Source: Mucilaginibacter oryzae (GTDB taxonomy: Bacteria > Bacteroidota > Bacteroidia > Sphingobacteriales > Sphingobacteriaceae). Taken from it: a DNA stretch of 64,000 bases. Below the pieces are notes generated by a model. That model searched no databases. It was not told the origin of the DNA and saw only the letters and a list, made by a program, of their open reading frames with translations. The position numbers were made by a program, and so were the translations under genes. Shown one piece after another: positions 18,124-27,557 of the stretch; within the stretch, counting starts at the first letter, position 1; each line of letters opens with the position of its first letter. The stretch spans positions 1-64,000 of the forward strand of contig NZ_QGHA01000008.1 of the NCBI RefSeq assembly GCF_003148845.1. Reading direction: 5' to 3'.

Positions 18124-19197
18124 ATGAATAAAAATATCAAACTATTTTTTGCCGCCCTCGCCCTTACGGCTTTTGGCTGCGGCTGTAAGCATAAACCAGA
18201 TACATCCGGGACTGATTATTCCATAACACCCGAAGCGGGCAGTACCTATAAAGCCGGGGATAAAATTGATATTAAGGTGGGTTACCCGGGTGATAGTAAA
18301 GTCGACTCGGTTGTTTACCTGCTTGATTCGGCCCGTTTCACTTCAAGCAAAGATACTGGAGCCGTTAGTCTTAAAACCGATAGCATTGGTTTGGGCATCA
18401 GGATCATTACCGCCAAAGTTTACGCAGGTGGTACAAGTAACGATGTATCAACCAACATCCTGCTGCTGGCTGCCAAAGCCCCGGCCAGGTACACTTACAA
18501 GGTTGAAAAAACTTTTCCGCATGATACTGCCGCTTATACAGAGGGTTTGCAGTATGTGGATGGTGTGCTGTACGAAAGTTTAGGCGATTATAAACATTCG
18601 TCCATTCGGAAAGTTGATCTAAATACTGGCAGAGTATTGCAGGAAACGAAACTTGATACTCAATATTTTGGCGAGGGTTTATCAGTAGTGGGCAATAAGG
18701 TAATTCAGCTTACCTGGAAAGAGAAAGTTGGCTTTGTGTACGATAAAAACTCCCTAAAACTTTTAAGCAGCTTTACCAACAATATTGGCCCCGAAGGCTG
18801 GGGGATGTGTTATGATGGCACTAAATTATATATGGATGATAGCACCAACCGCATTTGGTTTTTGGATAAGAATGATTACCACCAGATAGGTCATATCGAT
18901 GTATGTGATGATAAACAACAGATAGATTCGATTAACGAACTGGAGTACATCAACGGTAAAATTTACGCCAACGTTTATCAAACCGATAATATCCTGGTAA
19001 TTAACCCTAGAACAGGCGCGGTTGAGCAGGTGATTGATATGAAGGAGATTTACCCGGTAGCCAGCCGCCCACAGAACAGGGATTGGAATAATAACGTTTT
19101 GAATGGTATAGCCTGGGACGCCAAAGAGCAGCGCTTGTTTTTAACCGGCAAAAAATGGCCATACTTATACCAGGTTAAGTTTGTTCCGGCGCCTTAA
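18124..19197 (+). CDS. glutaminyl-peptide cyclotransferase (lipoprotein)
   Basis: 357 aa from the ATG at 18124 (an open frame reaches back to 18088 inside the previous gene). A lipoprotein signal (MNKNIKLFFAALALTAFGC) is followed by a short N-terminal sandwich-like region and then the five-bladed propeller of plant-type glutamine cyclotransferases. Motifs include FPHDTAAYTEGLQY, YFGEGL, GPEGWGMCYDG and NVLNGIAWD. Such enzymes convert N-terminal Gln to pyroglutamate; the role in Bacteroidota envelopes is protein maturation. It lies 4 bp after the YraN-type gene. Confidence 0.9.
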   Translation: MNKNIKLFFAALALTAFGCGCKHKPDTSGTDYSITPEAGSTYKAGDKIDIKVGYPGDSKVDSVVYLLDSARFTSSKDTGAVSLKTDSIGLGIRIITAKVYAGGTSNDVSTNILLLAAKAPARYTYKVEKTFPHDTAAYTEGLQYVDGVLYESLGDYKHSSIRKVDLNTGRVLQETKLDTQYFGEGLSVVGNKVIQLTWKEKVGFVYDKNSLKLLSSFTNNIGPEGWGMCYDGTKLYMDDSTNRIWFLDKNDYHQIGHIDVCDDKQQIDSINELEYINGKIYANVYQTDNILVINPRTGAVEQVIDMKEIYPVASRPQNRDWNNNVLNGIAWDAKEQRLFLTGKKWPYLYQVKFVPAP

Positions 19198-19251
19198 ACT
19201 TTATAGCGCGAAAAGGGAAATTATGCCTCTGAAATTTTATAAAAGGTTCTA

Positions 19252-19297
19252 AAAAAAACACCCCTATCCGCACTTGCGTAGATAGGGGTATTTTTTT
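19252..19297. terminator. bidirectional terminator
   Basis: Arms ACCCCTATC and GATAGGGGT with a 12-nt loop, flanked by A8 on the left and T7 on the right. It separates the convergent cyclotransferase and GH2 genes. Confidence 0.85.
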
Positions 19298-19336
19298 GAA
19301 CAACGAAAGGGATCATTGTCCCCGGTGTTAGGAATA

Positions 19337-21757
19337 TTACTTGCTTTTCAATACCAATGTGCTGCCGGTTAGTCCATCGGCGGTTGCGCTCAGCGTAATG
19401 TTCCCTGCTTTTTCCTTTGCCTGCACAATGGCCAGCGCTAAGCCATGAAATGCCTTGCGGTAATTTACCTTAAATGAATCATGGTTTACCGGGTCGCCGT
19501 TATCAACACCGGCAATAAAACCTTCGCCGGTAATTTTGAAATTTACCTTGTTATCAGCATCCGGCACTATATTACCGTCCTTATCCAAAATCTTTACCGT
19601 TACAAACGACAGGTCTTTGCCATCAGCTTTAATTAATGAACGATCTGCAATCAGTTCAACTTTAGCAGGCGCACCGGCCGTGCGGATTTCGCGGGTTAAT
19701 ACTACTTTGCCATTTTTGCGCGAAACTGCCTTCAAAGTGCCCGGCTCAAATTTTAAGCGCCACATCACATGCAGGTCATCGCCGGTTTTCTTTTTAATAC
19801 CTACCGATTTACCGTTCAGGTAAAGCTCAACCTCATCGGCATTGTTATAGTAGGCCCAGATATCGATCATTTTGCCCGGTTCCCAGTTCCAGTGCGGGAA
19901 AATGTGGAGTACATCTTTTTTAGTCCACTCGCTTTGGTACATGTAGTAAACATCTTTAGGGAAGCCGGCCAGGTCAATAATACCGAAGTATGAACTGCGT
20001 GAGGGCCATGAGTACGGGGTAGGCTCGCCAAGGTAATCAAAGCCTGTCCAGATAAACATGCCCGACAGGAAATCGTACTTTTTCATGATCTTCCAGGTCA
20101 TTTCGTGCGTTGATCCCCAAGGTGGTCGGGTGTTATCATAGGCCGAAACGTTGTTACCTTCCCTAACAAAAGGTTTATCCCAGCTGGTAGGCCATACACG
20201 GATGCTATCTGAAGGCATTTCATAATACCCGCGCGTTTCCAGGCCCGAGGTGGTTTCGGTGGCGATGAATTTTTTGCCGGGGTAACGGTTATGAAATGTT
20301 GGATAATCGCGTTCATGGTAGTTATACCCGATCAGGTCGATAGCGCCCGATTTTACAATTTTGTTGCTGGTATCGGGACGGTCATTCGCGGTAGTAATAG
20401 GACGGGTTTTATCCAGGCTGTGAACAATGGCTGCCAGTTCTGGTGCGATGCGATAAGCCGAAGTATCGGCCTGTTGAGGGATCTCGTTACCAACGCTCCA
20501 GATCATAATGCTCGGATGGTTGCGGTCGCGTTTTATTTGATCTTCGAGGTCACGTTTATGCCATTCTTTAAAAAACAGGTGATAATCGTAAGTGGCTTTT
20601 TTCCACTCCCAACAATCAAAAGCCTCGTCCATTACAATAAAGCCCATTTTATCGCAAAGGTCAAGCAGTTCGGGGGCAGGCGGGTTGTGCGAGGTACGGA
20701 TACCGTTACAGCCCATGGCTTTAAGCATTTGCAGCTGGCGCTCTAAAGCGCGGGTATTCACCGCCGAGCCGAGGCTGCCCAGGTCGTGGTGGTTACATAC
20801 GCCTAAAATTTTCATAGGCTTGCCATTCAGGCTGAAACCCTTATCGGCATCAAAATCAAAATAGCGGATACCAACGGTAGTGGTATATTCATCAACTATG
20901 GTTTTACCCTGGGTTACCTGCGTTACCGCTTTGTATAGATAAGGCTTATCTACCGACCATAACACCGGATTTTTAACTGTGAGGGTGTTTGTTACAGTTA
21001 ACGATTCCGCTCCATTCTGCTTTGCTGACGTGGCTTCGCCTGCAGCCGCTATAAATTTGCCGGCGGCATCGTACAGTTTAGTTGTAACTGTTAGTTGTGA
21101 TGCGGCTTTGTCGTTATGTAACTGCACCTGTACATTTACTTTTGCCGATGAAGTACTTACATCGGTAGTGGTTACATAAGTACCCCACTCATCGATAGCG
21201 GTTTTGTTAGTAGTCTCCAACCAAACATGGCGGTAAATACCCGAACCCGAGTACCAGCGCGAGTTGGGCTGTACCGAGTTATCAACCTTAACGGCGATGG
21301 TGTTTTTACCGCCGAAGTTTAAGTAAGGTGTAAGCTCATACCTGAATGAGATATAACCATTAGGCCTGAAACCTAAATGGTGGCCGTTTACCCAAACATC
21401 ACTTTTTTGATAAACGCCATCAAAATCGATATAAACCAGCTTGCCCTTTGCTGCTGCTGGAACGGTAAAGGTTTTACGGTACCAGCCAATGCCGCCGGGT
21501 AACGCGCCCCCTTCGGGAGTGGCAGGGTTATCTTTAGAGAATTTACCTTCAATACTCCAGTCGTGCGGGAGGCTGAGTGTGCGCCATTTGCTGTCATCAA
21601 GCGAAGGGGTTTCGCCATGCTCTACCGCGCCGAGGTTAAAATGCCAGTTTTTATCAAAATCGAGTTTTTGGCGGGGCTGCTGGGCAAAAGCCTGGCCGCC
21701 TGCCATAAGTGTCATCAGCAATAAAGCCTTACCGCGGATGTTTCGGGATATGGACAT
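19337..21757 (-). CDS. glycoside hydrolase family 2, beta-galactosidase-like (secreted)
   Basis: 806 aa with a signal peptide ending AFAQ. Order: N-terminal sugar-binding sandwich (about 30-180), immunoglobulin-like GH2 domain, catalytic TIM barrel (about 300-590), then DUF4982-like and GH2 C-terminal domains. Catalytic motifs are visible: GIRTSHNPP, MIWSVGNE (the Glu is the acid/base) and FIATET (nucleophile Glu). It is exported to the periplasm or outside; beta-galactoside or a related linkage is likely. No SusC/D pair is in the window, so it is not in an obvious polysaccharide locus. Confidence 0.93.
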   Translation of the reverse strand: MSISRNIRGKALLLMTLMAGGQAFAQQPRQKLDFDKNWHFNLGAVEHGETPSLDDSKWRTLSLPHDWSIEGKFSKDNPATPEGGALPGGIGWYRKTFTVPAAAKGKLVYIDFDGVYQKSDVWVNGHHLGFRPNGYISFRYELTPYLNFGGKNTIAVKVDNSVQPNSRWYSGSGIYRHVWLETTNKTAIDEWGTYVTTTDVSTSSAKVNVQVQLHNDKAASQLTVTTKLYDAAGKFIAAAGEATSAKQNGAESLTVTNTLTVKNPVLWSVDKPYLYKAVTQVTQGKTIVDEYTTTVGIRYFDFDADKGFSLNGKPMKILGVCNHHDLGSLGSAVNTRALERQLQMLKAMGCNGIRTSHNPPAPELLDLCDKMGFIVMDEAFDCWEWKKATYDYHLFFKEWHKRDLEDQIKRDRNHPSIMIWSVGNEIPQQADTSAYRIAPELAAIVHSLDKTRPITTANDRPDTSNKIVKSGAIDLIGYNYHERDYPTFHNRYPGKKFIATETTSGLETRGYYEMPSDSIRVWPTSWDKPFVREGNNVSAYDNTRPPWGSTHEMTWKIMKKYDFLSGMFIWTGFDYLGEPTPYSWPSRSSYFGIIDLAGFPKDVYYMYQSEWTKKDVLHIFPHWNWEPGKMIDIWAYYNNADEVELYLNGKSVGIKKKTGDDLHVMWRLKFEPGTLKAVSRKNGKVVLTREIRTAGAPAKVELIADRSLIKADGKDLSFVTVKILDKDGNIVPDADNKVNFKITGEGFIAGVDNGDPVNHDSFKVNYRKAFHGLALAIVQAKEKAGNITLSATADGLTGSTLVLKSK

Positions 21758-22013
21758 AGTATATTAATTGTGTTTTGTACACTAAATTAGGAAATATAGT
21801 TGGGAAGTTGGTTTTTGGAAAGGAATTAATGCACGGATGCAATTCCAAAACCTTGCGGCCGATTACATCGTGTGCTTAAATGGGTTTGCGTTTCTAACGC
21901 ACGGGCGCGCGATACAATCGCAGCGCCACGTTAAGCACTCGGCGCTATCGAACAAATGCTATTCCAAGCCTGTGGTCGGTGGTTTCACCAAGCGTCTGAA
22001 AATACGGCTTAAG

Positions 22014-22562
22014 TTAAAAACTACACCCTGCCGCCGGGTTAATTCCTTCTTTATCCTGTGTTAAAGTCGGTTTGCCTTTTTTAAAGGTAACTATCCAAAT
22101 GCTGTCAAAGTCATTAGCAGGCCAATCAAGGTTTTTCACTTTTAAACCCAATGCTTTAAGCAAAGGTTTGATCTGGTTATGCTCCCAAACAATCAGGATG
22201 GTTCCTTTCTTCGAGGTAAGATCGGCAGCAATACCATTATCATCCTCTTCCTCAAATTTAGTATTGATGGTTAGGTTGTATTTTACAGCCATCGGAGACA
22301 CGGTTTGAAACATACGCCCACGCGGGGTGGATTTTCCCATGTGCAGGGCAGGTACGTAGATATGATCGGGTATGCCAAATTTAGCCTTGATTACTTCCGG
22401 CAGTTTAAGCGAGCGGTTAAAGCCTGCGCACGAAAGGTTATCGCCAACGTCAGGTTTTTCGGCATGGCGAATAAACAGGAGCGTAAGGCTTTTCCCTTGT
22501 CCACATGCCGGGAGGCTTATCCAACCGGCTATTAATAAAAGTAGAAACAATTTTTTTATCAT
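22014..22562 (-). CDS. secreted histidine-phosphatase-superfamily protein
   Basis: 182 aa from the ATG at 22562. A signal peptide is followed by LLFIRHAEKP, the RHG-type active-site motif, and a C-terminal VWEHNQI that provides the second conserved His. The overall length suits a minimal phosphoglycerate-mutase-like phosphatase. It lies 18 bp downstream of clpS on the same strand. The substrate is unknown. Confidence 0.8.
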   Translation of the reverse strand: MIKKLFLLLLIAGWISLPACGQGKSLTLLFIRHAEKPDVGDNLSCAGFNRSLKLPEVIKAKFGIPDHIYVPALHMGKSTPRGRMFQTVSPMAVKYNLTINTKFEEEDDNGIAADLTSKKGTILIVWEHNQIKPLLKALGLKVKNLDWPANDFDSIWIVTFKKGKPTLTQDKEGINPAAGCSF

Positions 22563-22580
22563 GCCGATAGTTGTTAGCAT

Positions 22581-22862
22581 TTATTCTACAGAAACTGTTA
22601 AACCTTCCTGCTGAAGGATTTTGCGGTAAATTTCCATCTCGGTAAATGAGCCTTCCAGTACGGCGCACTTGCCTTCGTTGTGTACCTTCCAGGCAATCTT
22701 TTCGGCTTGTGGTTCGGAGTAATCCAGGTACTTCATCATACAATGAATTACGTGATCAAAAGTATTAAAATCATCGTTCCAAAGTATTAAACGATGCACC
22801 TCTTTAAGTCCTGCAAGTAACTCTTCGAGTGTAAATGTTTCTTCCTGTATCTCGGTTGGCAT
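22581..22862 (-). CDS. clpS: ATP-dependent Clp protease adaptor ClpS
   Basis: 93 aa. The motif LILWNDDFNTFDHVI is the ClpS signature that delivers N-degron substrates to ClpA/ClpC, and the C-terminal half (AEKIAWKVHNEGKCAVLEG) is typical. It acts in the cytoplasm with Clp. A -7 element (complement of 22872-22879, TAAATTTG) lies 9 bp upstream, so its leader is very short. Confidence 0.93.
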   Translation of the reverse strand: MPTEIQEETFTLEELLAGLKEVHRLILWNDDFNTFDHVIHCMMKYLDYSEPQAEKIAWKVHNEGKCAVLEGSFTEMEIYRKILQQEGLTVSVE

Positions 22863-22871
22863 ACGTAACTA

Positions 22872-22879
22872 CAAATTTA
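22872..22879 (-). promoter_or_regulatory. -7 element of clpS
   Basis: The complement reads TAAATTTG, matching TAnnTTTG, 9 bp before the clpS ATG. Confidence 0.5.
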
Positions 22880-22962
22880 CTCAAAAACAAATAATAAAAC
22901 TGTTAAAATGGTGTTCCATGGTCTAAAAATCATGTTACACATCAACCCCTAAAAATTTCACC

Positions 22963-23832
22963 ATGAAACAAGCTCTTCCCGGCTTAGCTTTGGCACTGGT
23001 TTTACTATTGCCGACGCATCAGTTATCCGCACAAAACAATAAAAACAATCTGCAGGCCCCTCCGGCACCCATCAATATTGATGGCAGCATTAAAGAATGG
23101 GGCGACAGCCTCAGGTATTATAACGACGAAAAGAAGCTGAACTATGCGCTCGCTAACGACAAAGATTACCTGTATGCAGCCATCCGCATAACCGATAAAC
23201 TGGACAAAATAAAAGTACTCAACGCCGGCGTAACCCTGACTATCGACCCAAAAGGAAAAAGGAAGGACGCTTTTATGGTCACGTTCCCCTTATCCGCCCC
23301 TGACGAAAAGCCCGATTTTCCTAAACCCCGCGCCGGTGATACGGAAATTACCCAGGCCGACAGGGATGAGCTGATGCGCGAGCGTATTACGAAGCTGCGT
23401 TATATTAAAGTGGTTGGCTTTAAAGATATTGAGGGCGATATAATTACCACATCAAATACTTATGGCATTAAAGCCGCTATTAATTATGATGCTGAGGGGA
23501 ATTTAATTTATGAAGCCGCTATTCCGCTGAGTTTTTTCCATGCAGGTAACGATGCTTTTAAAAATGAATGGGCTTTTAACTTTAAAATAAACGGTTTTAA
23601 ACGCCCGGCAGGCGAAGCAGGAGCGGGAGAAGGTGATGGCGGTGGCTTTGGTGGCGGCGGCGGCGGTCGTGGTGGAAGAGGCGGAATGGGCGGCGGCGGT
23701 ATGGGCGGCGGTCGCGGAGGCAGAGGCCGTGGCGGCATGGGTGGCGGAATGGGCCGCGGACAAATGGGCGGCAGCAGTGAGATACAGAAATCGATTGATT
23801 TTTGGGAAAAGTTTTACCTCGCGAATAATTGA
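22963..23832 (+). CDS. secreted CBM9-like protein with Gly/Arg-rich segment
   Basis: 289 aa. Signal peptide to about residue 24, then a CBM9/DOMON-like sandwich: INIDGSIKEWGDSL, DKDYLYAAIRITD, and YEAAIPLSFF near residue 190. Residues about 215-270 are dominated by Gly, Met and Arg (RGGRGG, MGGG repeats), then the chain ends with a short helix. Such Gly-rich tracts are flexible and could bind surfaces, but no function is shown. It is convergent with the MG2/plug gene. Confidence 0.75.
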   Translation: MKQALPGLALALVLLLPTHQLSAQNNKNNLQAPPAPINIDGSIKEWGDSLRYYNDEKKLNYALANDKDYLYAAIRITDKLDKIKVLNAGVTLTIDPKGKRKDAFMVTFPLSAPDEKPDFPKPRAGDTEITQADRDELMRERITKLRYIKVVGFKDIEGDIITTSNTYGIKAAINYDAEGNLIYEAAIPLSFFHAGNDAFKNEWAFNFKINGFKRPAGEAGAGEGDGGGFGGGGGGRGGRGGMGGGGMGGGRGGRGRGGMGGGMGRGQMGGSSEIQKSIDFWEKFYLANN

Positions 23833-23839
23833 GGTTGTT

Positions 23840-23928
23840 AGTCCGGAAGTCGGAAAGTCCGCAGTCCGAAATAAGTAACTGTCGTTCTCTTCCGACTTCC
23901 GGACTTTCGGACTGCGGACTTTCGGACT
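23840..23928. repeat. intergenic inverted repeat (AGTCCGGAAGTCGG type)
   Basis: AGTCCGGAAGTCGGAAAGTCC at the left is mirrored by an imperfect inverse copy at about 23890-23928, containing TTTCGGACTGCGGACTTTC. It lies between two convergent genes and probably serves as a terminator. Confidence 0.7.
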
Positions 23929-23941
23929 CCCTAATCCTCCC

Positions 23942-26665
23942 CTACTCCACCTTATACCTGTAAACCTGCCTACCTAAATTACCCTCGGCATCAATCCCTT
24001 CAATAATTACCCGGTAGGTTCCCCTCCCATCGGCATTAAAAAAGCTCATGGATGTATTGCCATCCTGATTAGTAATTAAATCCGGTGCCCAGTAAATTGT
24101 TGAACGCAGATCCTGCATGGCGGCATTAGTTTTCGGGTCATCATATTTAGGCGCATAAAACTCGCGTGCGCGATAATAGCCTTTGGGCGCATAGGTAACT
24201 ATACCGGGGGCATACCTGTTATAAACCGAACTGCCTCCTCCCCGCTTGGTAGTGATCACTAAAACACCACCCGCCCCTCTTGAACCGTAAATGGCGGTAT
24301 TACCAATGGTCCGTAACACTTCAACGGTGGCTACGTCGTTCGGGGTAATATTGTCAAGAAAATCGGCTTCAAAATAAGTTCCGTCTACTATAACCTGCAT
24401 GGGTGTATTAGGGCTTCGGGTTGAATAAGGTATGCCATTTCTAAATATTACAAAGTTAAGCCTGCTCTGCAACACCTGCGAGAGCATGCCGCCGCCGTAA
24501 ATCAGGTCTTTAGCGGTAAGGGTTTGATCAGCATTACCGCCTCCGTTTAAGTTGGCCGAACTTTGAAAAGGGTTTTCACGTTTTTCTTTAATCACCACTT
24601 CTTTTAGTACGATGGTATGATTGCCTACACCGTATTTTACCTGCTCGTCAAATACTTTTTTACTGTTGATGAGATAAGCCGATACGCCATCGTTAATGTT
24701 TGTTTGCAGATCAGGCCAGTTTTTATTGCGACCTACGGGCTGCGGCGTTACATTATCCAGCGTAATATCCAGATTTTTTCGATCCTTCGCGGTACGCGCC
24801 TGGACCAGGAATTTTAAGCTATCGCGGAAGATAAGATTTTTGAAAGTGAACTTGCCTTCGGCATCGGCTACTGTATCTAAAATAAACATACCACCCGCGG
24901 TAGATACCAGCGTTACTTTACCGTTTGGCACAGGTTTGCCACCAAAAGTTTTCAGGTGACCGGTGATCTCCAGCGATTTTTCGGGTTTGAATACTATCGG
25001 GGTAAATTTATCAGCTAATAGCTGTTTCCATTCAAAGCGGCGGTAACCCTGGGTAAGCATCAGTACATCCAGGTTGGCCTTGGTTTCGGCATTTACGTTG
25101 GTGAAGTAATAGTTTGGCTTTTCGATATAGCCTCTTAGATCGGAAGTGAGCAGCAGGGTTGAAAATATCGAGCCTTCACCCGCTTCATCAGTAGCTACTT
25201 TAGCTTCATCGATAACTGCTGCCGAAAAACTTCCAATTACCGGTTTATCACCGCTGTTTTTTGCATTGAGGTTGATGGTAACTTTTTCACGGGGCTTGTA
25301 GCTTTGTTTTTCGGATGATACGGCAAGTTTCAAACCGTCGGGGTTTTGGATAAATATCAACCGCTCGTTCAACGGTTCGCCGGCAGCCGAGAGCAGGGTG
25401 AACTGAACTATGCCCGAAGGAAATTTCTCTTTAGGGATTACCGCCGAAAACGTGGTAGCGCCATCTTTACTTTTGCCGGCGTAGCAAAGCTCGCCGCCAG
25501 ATTGCGCTATTATAGTTAAGCCTGATAAGGAATTAGCAGTACCCGATGCGGCATTTTTGCCCGGCACTATCGTTACAAAAACTCTGTCGTCCCGAAAATT
25601 ATTAATATTGAGGATATAACCATTGTCAGATGCGTTTGGCAAATCGATAACGCCTTCCGAACCATCGGGATAGGTAACGTGCGCCTTGTAATTTTTACCG
25701 CTTTCGGGCTCAAAGTTGAAAGTGCCCATACCAAAATGAGCTTCGCTCAGGTTGGTGATCTGGTTATTTTGATCGTCGGTTATATAACCTTTAATATTTA
25801 CGCCCAGTCCGTCGGCACCTACCGCTTTAAAGGCCACTTTCGAGAATACGCCGTTAAGCATATTCCCGCTTTCGGGAAAAAACTGAACATCAACTTTGTT
25901 TGATAGCGCTTTGACCGGAATAACCTTGGTAGCGATGTGCTTATCATCAAATTTTATATCTGTACTGATATGGCCCGACACAAAGGCCACGTTTGTATTG
26001 GTGGCAAAGGTAGCCGTAATATTGCCCTTACCATCGGTAATACCTTTACCGCGGGTTACCTGTTTACCATTGATCTCCACTTCGTAGCTTACCGGTTTAC
26101 TTACATAGGGTATCCCATTTAAATCGGTATAGGTAATAACCGCGTCGGTTTTTGGCTTGCCGTTAACGTTGCTGTAATTGTAAATGGTTTTAGTGAAAAC
26201 CTTATTACTGATACTGTTGGTAACAGCTATGGTTTTGTCAAAAAAATAGGCGTCGCCTTCATTACGCATCCAGTTGGTATAAGCGCGGATACGGTAATTA
26301 CCTTCGGCCATGCTATCGGCCAGTGCAAAATCGCCTGCTGCAAGGCCCGCTGTTAAGGGCAGTTTAAGGCTTCTTTTTACCGAGTCGTTTTCATCTATCA
26401 GGTCAATATTCAGGATGTCACTATAGGCCGAGAGGCGGTGGTCGCTGCCGATGGTTACATAGGCCTTAAACCAGATATCATCACCTATAGCATAGTTGGG
26501 TTTGTCAAAGTGCAGGTAAACTTTTTCCTGCGGATGTTCGGTTCGCCACTTATCAAGCTGCGCCATAATTCTGGTTACCAGCCCGTCATCAGGCTTAACA
26601 AAAGCAAGGGTAGCGCCAAGGGCTAAAATAACCAAACAGGCGGCTGACAAGCGTTTAAAGTTCAT
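23942..26665 (-). CDS. MG2-like protein with C-terminal TonB plug domain
   Basis: 907 aa with an N-terminal export signal. The N-terminal part (KVYLHFDKPNYAIGDDIWFKAY) is the macroglobulin MG2-like domain common in Bacteroidota. Several sandwich domains follow, a carboxypeptidase-regulatory-like domain (SLEITGHLKTFGGKPVPNG) and then a plug-like domain (QVIVDGTYF, AIYGSRGAGGVLVITTKRG) as in SusC-type receptors. There is no 22-strand barrel, so it is not itself a transporter. A role in envelope assembly or in working with a separate receptor is inference. Confidence 0.8.
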   Translation of the reverse strand: MNFKRLSAACLVILALGATLAFVKPDDGLVTRIMAQLDKWRTEHPQEKVYLHFDKPNYAIGDDIWFKAYVTIGSDHRLSAYSDILNIDLIDENDSVKRSLKLPLTAGLAAGDFALADSMAEGNYRIRAYTNWMRNEGDAYFFDKTIAVTNSISNKVFTKTIYNYSNVNGKPKTDAVITYTDLNGIPYVSKPVSYEVEINGKQVTRGKGITDGKGNITATFATNTNVAFVSGHISTDIKFDDKHIATKVIPVKALSNKVDVQFFPESGNMLNGVFSKVAFKAVGADGLGVNIKGYITDDQNNQITNLSEAHFGMGTFNFEPESGKNYKAHVTYPDGSEGVIDLPNASDNGYILNINNFRDDRVFVTIVPGKNAASGTANSLSGLTIIAQSGGELCYAGKSKDGATTFSAVIPKEKFPSGIVQFTLLSAAGEPLNERLIFIQNPDGLKLAVSSEKQSYKPREKVTINLNAKNSGDKPVIGSFSAAVIDEAKVATDEAGEGSIFSTLLLTSDLRGYIEKPNYYFTNVNAETKANLDVLMLTQGYRRFEWKQLLADKFTPIVFKPEKSLEITGHLKTFGGKPVPNGKVTLVSTAGGMFILDTVADAEGKFTFKNLIFRDSLKFLVQARTAKDRKNLDITLDNVTPQPVGRNKNWPDLQTNINDGVSAYLINSKKVFDEQVKYGVGNHTIVLKEVVIKEKRENPFQSSANLNGGGNADQTLTAKDLIYGGGMLSQVLQSRLNFVIFRNGIPYSTRSPNTPMQVIVDGTYFEADFLDNITPNDVATVEVLRTIGNTAIYGSRGAGGVLVITTKRGGGSSVYNRYAPGIVTYAPKGYYRAREFYAPKYDDPKTNAAMQDLRSTIYWAPDLITNQDGNTSMSFFNADGRGTYRVIIEGIDAEGNLGRQVYRYKVE

Positions 26666-26716
26666 AATGGTAAATATGAACCAAGATACGCAAAAATTTA
26701 TTCAGCGTTTTATATT

Positions 26717-26810
26717 GTCAGAATTGACTTATAGAATTAAAGGATTTTCAGAATTACTAATCTCTTTTTATTCTGCACATTCTAAAATTCTGTAAATTCT
26801 GATTCAGAAC
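26717..26810. repeat. intergenic inverted repeat (CAGAATT type)
   Basis: TCAGAATT and TAGAATTAAAGG on the left are mirrored by AAATTCTGATTC and TCTAAAATTCTG on the right. It lies between dcd (3' end) and the MG2/plug gene start. Confidence 0.5.
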
Positions 26811-26812
26811 TA

Positions 26813-27349
26813 TTACCACTTATTCTTCCACATCATACTTTCAACCGGGCGGGTGGTGGGGTTATTGTACTTGGCGTTGGCCTTGCTGTTATACATCGTT
26901 TCAATATCACCTTCAACCACAAAATAAATAAGCTGACCGATAGGCATACCGGGATAGATCTTTACGGGCTGCGCACATGAAATTTCAAGTGTCCAGGTGT
27001 TACAGAAGCCTACATCGCCTTTACCCGCTGTAGCATGGATATCAATGCCCAGCCTGCCGGTGCTTGATTTACCTTCCAGAAAAGGTACATGGCGGTGAGT
27101 TTCGGTGTATTCCATAGTCACGCCGAGATACAAGGTATTTGGCTGCAGAACAAAGCCATCTTTCGGGATCTCGAAACCATCAATTTCATTATGAACCCTG
27201 GCATCAAGCACCCGGTTGCGATAGGTAGCCAGGTATTTGCCCAAATGCACATCGTACGAGTTGGTACCGAGGTATTCGCGGTTAAAAGGTTCAATTATAA
27301 TATGCCCTAAATCAATCTCTTCGAGGATGCGCTTATCTGATAATATCAT
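26813..27349 (-). CDS. dcd: dCTP deaminase
   Basis: 178 aa from the ATG at 27349 (the frame is open to 27400). Converts dCTP to dUTP in pyrimidine deoxynucleotide synthesis. Conserved parts: MILSDKRI start, GKSSTGRLGIDIHATA, WTLEISC with the catalytic Glu, and GQLIYF. Homotrimeric dUTPase fold. A -7 element TAATTTTG (complement of 27368-27375) lies 18 bp upstream. Together with nrdAB and cdd it contributes to nucleotide metabolism, though the genes are far apart. Confidence 0.94.
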   Translation of the reverse strand: MILSDKRILEEIDLGHIIIEPFNREYLGTNSYDVHLGKYLATYRNRVLDARVHNEIDGFEIPKDGFVLQPNTLYLGVTMEYTETHRHVPFLEGKSSTGRLGIDIHATAGKGDVGFCNTWTLEISCAQPVKIYPGMPIGQLIYFVVEGDIETMYNSKANAKYNNPTTRPVESMMWKNKW

Positions 27350-27557
27350 GTTGATGATGCTGGGCAACAAAATTATGAAAATCAGTTTAAAGCGTACCAC
27401 GTTTATTAATAAAACAGCACCTTCCCGTTCGCTGCGGATAACTTTCGGATTATTGTTAAACTAATTGTAAAACAGCGGCTTACTAATATTAAAACCTGTA
27501 TATACAATTTTCTTTTTTTTGACATATGTTTGCAACCTATTTTGCAATTTTACTTTT

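Noticed and set aside
23633..23763. CRISPR-like or tandem repeat array
   Set aside because: The repeats are a GC-rich coding tract for Gly/Met/Arg, with no constant repeat-spacer structure. No CRISPR array is seen anywhere in the window.
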